In this document: piece after piece, positions 6,845-10,787 of the stretch | Layout: each line of letters starts with the position of its first letter | How positions within the stretch are numbered: position 1 is the first letter of the stretch | Assembly (NCBI GenBank): GCA_964526945.1 | Contig: CAZGNA010000091.1 | Location: forward strand, 1-10,787 | From: Fervidifonticultor sp964526945 | Lineage (GTDB): Bacteria > Sysuimicrobiota > Sysuimicrobiia > Sysuimicrobiales > Humicultoraceae | Direction of reading: 5' to 3' | DNA length: 10,787 nucleotides | Notes under the pieces: model-generated | The model's input: only the letters and a program-made list of their open reading frames with translations | Told to the model about the DNA's origin: nothing | Databases searched by the model: none | Translations under genes and position numbers: made by a program

Positions 6845-7196
6845 GTCCCTGCAGCTCGTCGCGCTGGCCGCGCTGCCCTGGGCGACGGTCTATCCCGGCG
6901 TGCGGCGCCGCCAGGTGGACGCTGCGCGCATGACGATGACGCTCTACCGGTTCGACCCCGGCAGCCGCTTCCCGCTCCACCGGCATCCCCAGGAGCAGCT
7001 CGTGGTGGTGCTCGAGGGTACGCTGACCTTCACCGGAGCCGGGCAGGCGGTCACGGTGGTGCCCGAGCACGTGCTGGTCGTGCCGCCTGACGTGCCCCAC
7101 GAGGCCGTCGCAGGACCCGCGGGTGCGCTGGTCGTCAGCGTCGTGGCACCGGCGCGGCGGTCGGCGACGGACTACGTGGTGGACCCCGGGGGCTAG
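6837..7196 (+). CDS. Small single-domain cupin protein
   Basis: The 119-residue protein is a cupin_2 beta-barrel. Motif one is GSRFPLHRHPQEQLVVVLEG (42-61), giving likely metal ligands His48, His50 and Gln54 (with Glu53 adjacent). Motif two is VVPPDVPHEA (81-90), giving His88. Such HxHPxEQ cupins bind a divalent metal and act as isomerases, lyases, dioxygenases or simple ligand binders, so no reaction can be assigned. The GTG at 6837 overlaps the end of the hydrolase gene by eight bases, which argues for coupled translation and a shared pathway. A bicupin ureidoglycine aminohydrolase is excluded by size. It is the last gene of the plus-strand run; a convergent gene stop lies 49 bases beyond. 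Confidence 0.87.
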   Translation: MAESLQLVALAALPWATVYPGVRRRQVDAARMTMTLYRFDPGSRFPLHRHPQEQLVVVLEGTLTFTGAGQAVTVVPEHVLVVPPDVPHEAVAGPAGALVVSVVAPARRSATDYVVDPGG

Positions 7197-7219
7197 GGCC
7201 CCGCGCACCGGCGGGCCCT
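7195..7219. terminator. GC-rich hairpin between convergent operons, candidate bidirectional terminator
   Basis: AGGGCCC (7195-7201) and GGGCCCT (7213-7219) are perfect 7-base arms around an 11-base loop. The hairpin begins inside the cupin stop codon and lies in the 49-base gap before the convergent livF stop at 7246. No T-run flanks it on either strand, so intrinsic termination is plausible but unproven. Confidence 0.35.
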
Positions 7220-7245
7220 GGGGGCAGGTCGGCGGCCACGGGCCC

Positions 7246-7950
7246 CTACCGCCGCACGCCCAGATGGCGGATGAGCACCTCCTCGTCCGCCAGGACGTCC
7301 TGGCGCGAGCCGGTGTAGCGGATGCGCCCGGTCTCCAGCAGCGCGACGACGTCGGCCACCTCGAGGGCGGCGTCGACTTTCTGCTCCACCAGCAGCACGC
7401 CGACGTCCCGGCGGGCCAGCAGCCCGACGGTCTCCATCAGCCGGCGGACGACCGCCGGCGCCAGTCCCTCGCTGGGCTCGTCCATGAGCAGGAAGGCAGG
7501 GCGCGCGCACAGGGCCCGGGCCGTGGCCACCATCTGCTGCTCGCCGCCCGACAGCGTGCCGGCACGCTGGTGGAGCCGTTCCCGGAGCACGGGGAAGAGG
7601 TCGAAGACCCAGCGCAGCGTCTCGTCGTCGTGGCCTCGGACCAGCATGCCGATGCGCAGGTTCTCCCAGACAGTGAGGTCGGGGAAGAGCCTGCGGCCCT
7701 GCGGGACGTACCCCAGCCCCAGGCGCGGGATGCGGTGGGGCGGCACCCGGGTGAGATCCTCGCCATCCAGCCGCACGCTGCCCTGCACCGGGCGCAGGAG
7801 CCCCATGATCGCCCGCAGCACCGTGGTCTTGCCGGCCCCGTTGCGGCCCAGCAGGCAGAGCACCTGCCCGCGGGCCAGGCGCAGCGACACGTCGCGCACC
7901 ACCGGCGCGCCGCCGTAGCCACAGGTCAGCCGGTCGAGCACGAGCTCCAT
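7246..7950 (-). CDS. livF: Branched-chain amino acid / amide ABC transporter ATP-binding protein LivF
   Basis: One of the two ATPases of a HAAT-family importer, 234 residues, close to the usual length of LivF. Motifs in order: Walker A GRNGAGKTT (35-43), Q-loop YVPQGRRLFP (Gln84), signature LSGGEQQM (133-140), Walker B FLLMDEPSEGLAP (153-165), and LLVEQ (186-190), where glutamine replaces the switch histidine as is usual in LivF. The PQGRRLFPDLTVWENL stretch is characteristic of LivF rather than LivG. The ATG at 7950 has no obvious Shine-Dalgarno sequence upstream. It is the last gene of the minus-strand liv run and lies 67 bases after livG; that gap holds a perfect palindrome. The transported solute is not known: the family covers Leu/Ile/Val, other amino acids, urea and short amides. 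Confidence 0.93.
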   Translation of the reverse strand: MELVLDRLTCGYGGAPVVRDVSLRLARGQVLCLLGRNGAGKTTVLRAIMGLLRPVQGSVRLDGEDLTRVPPHRIPRLGLGYVPQGRRLFPDLTVWENLRIGMLVRGHDDETLRWVFDLFPVLRERLHQRAGTLSGGEQQMVATARALCARPAFLLMDEPSEGLAPAVVRRLMETVGLLARRDVGVLLVEQKVDAALEVADVVALLETGRIRYTGSRQDVLADEEVLIRHLGVRR

Positions 7951-7963
7951 GGTTACGGCGCGG

Positions 7964-7995
7964 CCGGGACGAGGCCCGGTCCGGTGCGCGCACCG
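7964..7995. repeat. Palindromes in the livG-livF gap
   Basis: The 67-base gap between livG and livF carries a perfect 14-base palindrome, CGGTGCGCGCACCG (7982-7995), and next to it CCGGG (7964-7968) with CCCGG (7975-7979) around a 6-base loop. They could form small RNA hairpins that adjust livF expression. In sequence this GC-rich, short palindromes are not rare, so weight is low. Confidence 0.35.
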
Positions 7996-8017
7996 TCCGC
8001 GCAGACCGCGTGCATGT

Positions 8018-8800
8018 CTACCGCGCGCCCAGGTAGACGCGCTGCACGGTGGGATCCGCCTCCACCTCGGCCGGGGTCCCCTCGGCGATGATCCGGCCCT
8101 GGTCCATCACGGTGATGCGCTGGGCCAGGTCGAGCACCACCCGCACGTTGTGCTCGATGAGCAGGACCGTGCTCGTGCGGGCGATCCGGCGCACGAGCGC
8201 CACCAGGCCGTCGATCTCGTCGGGGGCCAGTCCCTGGGTGGGCTCGTCGAGGATCAGCAGGCGCGGGTGCAGGGCCAGGGCCATGGCGATCTCCAGCAGG
8301 CGCTGATGCCCGTAGGGAAGCGCACCGGCGGGCTGGTCCCAGGCCTCGCGCAGCCCGACGGTCTCCAGGGCCTCGCGCACCGGGCCGGCCAGCGCCGACG
8401 CCCGCAGCCGGACGACGTCGCCGGGGCCGCGCAGCAGGCGCCGCTGTACCGCCAGGGCCACGTTGTCGAAGACGGTCAGGGTGCGCAGGACGCTGATGAG
8501 CTGGAAGGTGTAGACGATGCCGAGCGCCACGCGCCGGTGGGCCCGCGTGGCGGTGATGTCGCGGCCATCGAAGACGATGCGCCCGGCGCTGGGGGCGATG
8601 CGGCCGCTGATCATGCTGACCAGGGTGGTCTTGCCCGCGCCGTTGGGGCCGATGATGGCGCGGATCTCCCCGCGCACCAGACGGAAGTCCACGTCGCGCA
8701 CGGCCACCAGGCCGCCGAAGGCCCGCCGCAGGCCCGTGGTGGACAGCAGCACGTCGTCCGCGTCCCGCGGCTGGGGCGGCTGCACCGCGACCGCGCTCAT
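8018..8800 (-). CDS. livG: Branched-chain amino acid / amide ABC transporter ATP-binding protein LivG
   Basis: The second ATPase of the HAAT importer, 260 residues. Motifs: Walker A GPNGAGKTT (51-59), Q-loop YTFQLISVL (Gln100), the LivG-type signature LPYGHQRLLEIAMAL (161-175), Walker B LLILDEPTQGLAP (181-193) and switch His217 in LIEHNV. The C-terminal TPAEVEADPTVQRVYLG matches the tail typical of LivG proteins. The first 17 residues are a low-complexity extension before the domain starts, so the true start could be slightly later; ATG 8800 is kept because no better start with a ribosome site is seen. It should form a heterodimer with LivF on the cytoplasmic face of LivH/LivM. It is 34 bases downstream of livM. 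Confidence 0.93.
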   Translation of the reverse strand: MSAVAVQPPQPRDADDVLLSTTGLRRAFGGLVAVRDVDFRLVRGEIRAIIGPNGAGKTTLVSMISGRIAPSAGRIVFDGRDITATRAHRRVALGIVYTFQLISVLRTLTVFDNVALAVQRRLLRGPGDVVRLRASALAGPVREALETVGLREAWDQPAGALPYGHQRLLEIAMALALHPRLLILDEPTQGLAPDEIDGLVALVRRIARTSTVLLIEHNVRVVLDLAQRITVMDQGRIIAEGTPAEVEADPTVQRVYLGAR

Positions 8801-8801
8801 G

Positions 8802-8836
8802 GCGCGTGTCCGCTCGCCGCACGCGCGTGCCCGCTC
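8802..8836. repeat. Short tandem duplication at the livM-livG junction
   Basis: GCGCGTGTCCGCTC (8802-8815) and GCGCGTGCCCGCTC (8823-8836) match at 13 of 14 bases with a 21-base period. The second copy reaches into the livM stop codon and the first lies directly before the livG ATG, so the duplication makes up nearly all of the junction. It may be an old slippage event that lengthened the spacer. Confidence 0.45.
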
Positions 8837-9803
8837 ACGGGAGCTCCCGCCACCAGCGCGCCCGGACGCTGCCCATGACCCCGCCCGGCGCCCAGAGGAT
8901 CACCAGCACGAGCGCCACGCCCACGATCAGCAGGTAGTTGGTCGTGAGGCTGCTGGCCGTGTCCACCGCGTAGGTGACGAACGCCGTCCCGACCAGCGGG
9001 CCCAGGATCGTGCCCGCGCCGCCCAGCAGCGTCCACAGCAGGGGGTAGATGGAGTAGAGGATCGAGGCGAAGGTGCTGCCGACGTACGAGAAGAGGAGCG
9101 CGTAGGCGGCCCCTGCCGCGCCGGCAACCCCGCCCGAGCACACGACGGCCAGCAGCTTGTAGGCGAAGGGGTCGTAGCCCAGCATGCGGGTGCGCTCTTC
9201 GTGCTCGCGCAGCGCGATCCACACCCGCCCCACCGGCGAGCGCACGAGCCACAGGCTGCCCAGCAGCGTCACGGTCAGCGCGGCGAGCGCCAGGTTGTAG
9301 CGCACCGCGGGGGCGGTGAGGGGAAGCGTCCAGCCGCCCACCTGCACCGGCGCCAGGCGGCCGGCCAGCACGAGGCCCTGGTCGCCGAGGGTGATCCGGT
9401 TGAAGTGGAGCGTCGCCAGGTAGCCGACCTGCGCGAAGAGCATGGTCACGATCAGGAACGCCACGCCCGTGGTCCGCAGGCTGAGCGCGCCGATGCCGGC
9501 GGCCAGGAGGAGGCTCGCGGCGACGCCCAGGAGGAACGCCGACCCCGGTCCCAGTCCCAGGTAGTAGACCGGCAGGCCCGCGCCGTACATGCCGGCGGCG
9601 AAGAACAGCGCGTGCCCCAGGCTCATCAGGCCCGTGTAGCCCAGCAGCAGGTTGTAGCCGGCCGCGTAGGTGGCGAAGAGCATGATGCGGGTGAGCATGC
9701 CGTGGTGGAACGGGGGCAGGACGACCTGCAGCAGCCCGAGGGCCACCGGCACTCCCAGGTGGATCGCCAGGGTCACGCGGCCGGGCGTCATCGTCGGTTG
9801 CAT
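8835..9803 (-). CDS. livM: Branched-chain amino acid / amide ABC transporter permease LivM
   Basis: The 322-residue membrane protein is one of the two channel subunits of the HAAT importer, with about nine to ten hydrophobic spans. Family landmarks: GLMSLGHALFFAAGMY (58-73), GVAFLIVTMLFAQV (113-126), the ATPase-contact loop VWIALREHEERTRMLGYDPF (194-213), and GGAGTILGPLVGTAF (261-275). The frame is open well upstream, but that part is arginine/proline-rich with no family signal; the first ATG of the membrane protein is at 9803, and ATG 9791 is an in-frame alternative four codons later. Neither has a clear ribosome-binding sequence. A 103-base gap separates it from livH. Confidence 0.91.
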   Translation of the reverse strand: MQPTMTPGRVTLAIHLGVPVALGLLQVVLPPFHHGMLTRIMLFATYAAGYNLLLGYTGLMSLGHALFFAAGMYGAGLPVYYLGLGPGSAFLLGVAASLLLAAGIGALSLRTTGVAFLIVTMLFAQVGYLATLHFNRITLGDQGLVLAGRLAPVQVGGWTLPLTAPAVRYNLALAALTVTLLGSLWLVRSPVGRVWIALREHEERTRMLGYDPFAYKLLAVVCSGGVAGAAGAAYALLFSYVGSTFASILYSIYPLLWTLLGGAGTILGPLVGTAFVTYAVDTASSLTTNYLLIVGVALVLVILWAPGGVMGSVRARWWRELP

Positions 9804-9906
9804 CCCGTCGGGGCGGCCGGCGCCAGCGCGGCGGTCGGTGGGCTGAGGGGAGCGGGTGCTGCGCGCCGCCGGGGGGGAGGCTGCGGGGCGCGGGTGACAG
9901 CGCATT

Positions 9907-10773
9907 CTAGCCCCCGCGCCTGTCGAAGAGCCCGCCGGCACGCGCGACCAGCACCCCCGCGACCACCAGCGAGGCGACGATGCGCGCCAGCGTCGGCGTG
10001 AAGAAGATCGAGACCACCCCGTCCACCAGCCCGACCAGGAACGCGGCGACCAGGGTCCCGCCCAGGCGTCCCAGGCCACCGATGGTCACCACCATGAACG
10101 AGAGGAGCAGCGCGTCCAGGCCCATGAGGTAGTGGGCTTGCTGCACGGGGACGACCAGCACGCCCGCCACGGCCGCCAGCGCCGCGCCCAGGGCGAAGGC
10201 GGCGCTGTAGACCCGATGCACGGGCACGCCGAAGGCCTGGGCCACCTCCGGATCCTGCTGCGTCGCGCGCATGTACAGCCCCAGTGTCGTGCCACTGACC
10301 AGCCGCCAGGTGCCAAGCAGGACCAGCGCGGCCAGCACGGCCGCCACCAGCTTGTAGCGCGAGTAGCCAAACCAGGGGAACTCGACGACCCCCGCCAGCG
10401 GCGGGGCCACCGCCCGCGCTTCGGGGCCGTAGAGGCCCAGGGTCAGCTGCTGGAGGATGTAGAGCAGCCCGATGGTGGCCACGATGGTGGCCTCGGGCGC
10501 GTACCGGATGGGCCGCAGGACCAGGCGATCCGCCGCCATGGCGATGCCGGCGACGAGCACCGGGGCCAGGGCCACCGCGGCCAGGAAGCTGCCTGTGGCG
10601 GAGGTGACGGCCCAGGCCAGCACCGCGCCCAGCATGAAGAACTCGCCATGCGCGACGTTCACGATGCGCATGACGCCGAAGACCAGCGACAGCCCCACCG
10701 CGGTCAGGGCCAGCAGCAGCCCCGAGACGGTGCCCTCCAGCAGGGCGAGGACGATCTGTCCGACGGGGGTCAC
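9907..10773 (-). CDS. livH: Branched-chain amino acid / amide ABC transporter permease LivH
   Basis: The 288-residue membrane protein is the partner permease of LivM, with about eight spans. Landmarks: VMRIVNVAHGEFFMLGAVLA (34-53), which is the defining LivH motif, the cytoplasmic loop LYMRATQQDPEVAQAFGV (166-183), and GGLGRLGGTLVAAFLVG (232-248). Length is normal, so the protein looks complete. The chosen GTG (10771-10773) has no Shine-Dalgarno sequence in the 14 bases that remain to the right. The frame stays open to the window edge, so the true start could be a few codons further out. It is the first visible gene of the minus-strand liv block; in many such operons the binding protein precedes livH, which would place it beyond the edge. 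Confidence 0.92.
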   Translation of the reverse strand: MTPVGQIVLALLEGTVSGLLLALTAVGLSLVFGVMRIVNVAHGEFFMLGAVLAWAVTSATGSFLAAVALAPVLVAGIAMAADRLVLRPIRYAPEATIVATIGLLYILQQLTLGLYGPEARAVAPPLAGVVEFPWFGYSRYKLVAAVLAALVLLGTWRLVSGTTLGLYMRATQQDPEVAQAFGVPVHRVYSAAFALGAALAAVAGVLVVPVQQAHYLMGLDALLLSFMVVTIGGLGRLGGTLVAAFLVGLVDGVVSIFFTPTLARIVASLVVAGVLVARAGGLFDRRGG

Positions 10774-10787
10774 GGGTGCGCGCGCGG

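Noticed and set aside
8517..10001. 494-codon plus-strand open frame across livG, livM and livH
   Set aside because: Antisense to three genes with clear Liv motifs; the product is His/Gln/Arg-rich and matches no known family.

Overview
The window comes from a very GC-rich bacterium. Starts are a mix of ATG and GTG, and genes are tightly packed with GTGA-type stop/start overlaps. Nothing here fixes the taxon; an uncultivated high-GC soil or thermal lineage would fit, but that is only a guess. All proteins look bacterial, and no RNA gene, insertion sequence, CRISPR array or prophage gene is visible.

Left part, plus strand (1-7196). The window opens inside the last 174 codons of a molybdenum hydroxylase large subunit (xanthine dehydrogenase / CoxL family). 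After a 108-base gap with a 19-base inverted repeat, a seven-gene run begins: an XRE-type regulator with a C-terminal cupin domain, a BMP-family periplasmic binding protein, a two-domain ABC ATPase, two membrane permeases, an isochorismatase-fold cysteine hydrolase and a small cupin protein. The four transporter genes match the known layout of nucleoside/purine BMP importers (NupABC, Pnr and NupNOPQ type). All junctions are 0 to 17 bases or overlapping, except one: 266 bases between the binding protein and its ATPase hold a stem-loop and about three degenerate copies of a 72-74-base direct repeat.

Right part, minus strand (7246-10773). A convergent block carries livH, livM, livG and livF of a branched-chain amino acid / amide (HAAT) ABC importer. 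Transcription runs right to left, and livF ends 49 bases from the cupin stop. The binding protein of this system is not in the window and may lie beyond the right edge. A short GC-rich hairpin between the two convergent blocks may act as a terminator.

How the genes may work together. The plus-strand run reads as an uptake-and-degradation module for a nitrogen-rich heterocycle or nucleoside: an importer, a ring-hydroxylating molybdoenzyme just upstream, a C-N amidohydrolase-like enzyme and a cupin downstream, and a ligand-sensing cupin regulator at the head. The substrate cannot be named from the sequence. Purine or ureide breakdown is the most natural idea, because BMP importers take nucleosides or purine bases and isochorismatase-fold enzymes commonly split carbamoyl amides. 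The most unusual non-coding element is the repeat array inside the transporter operon.
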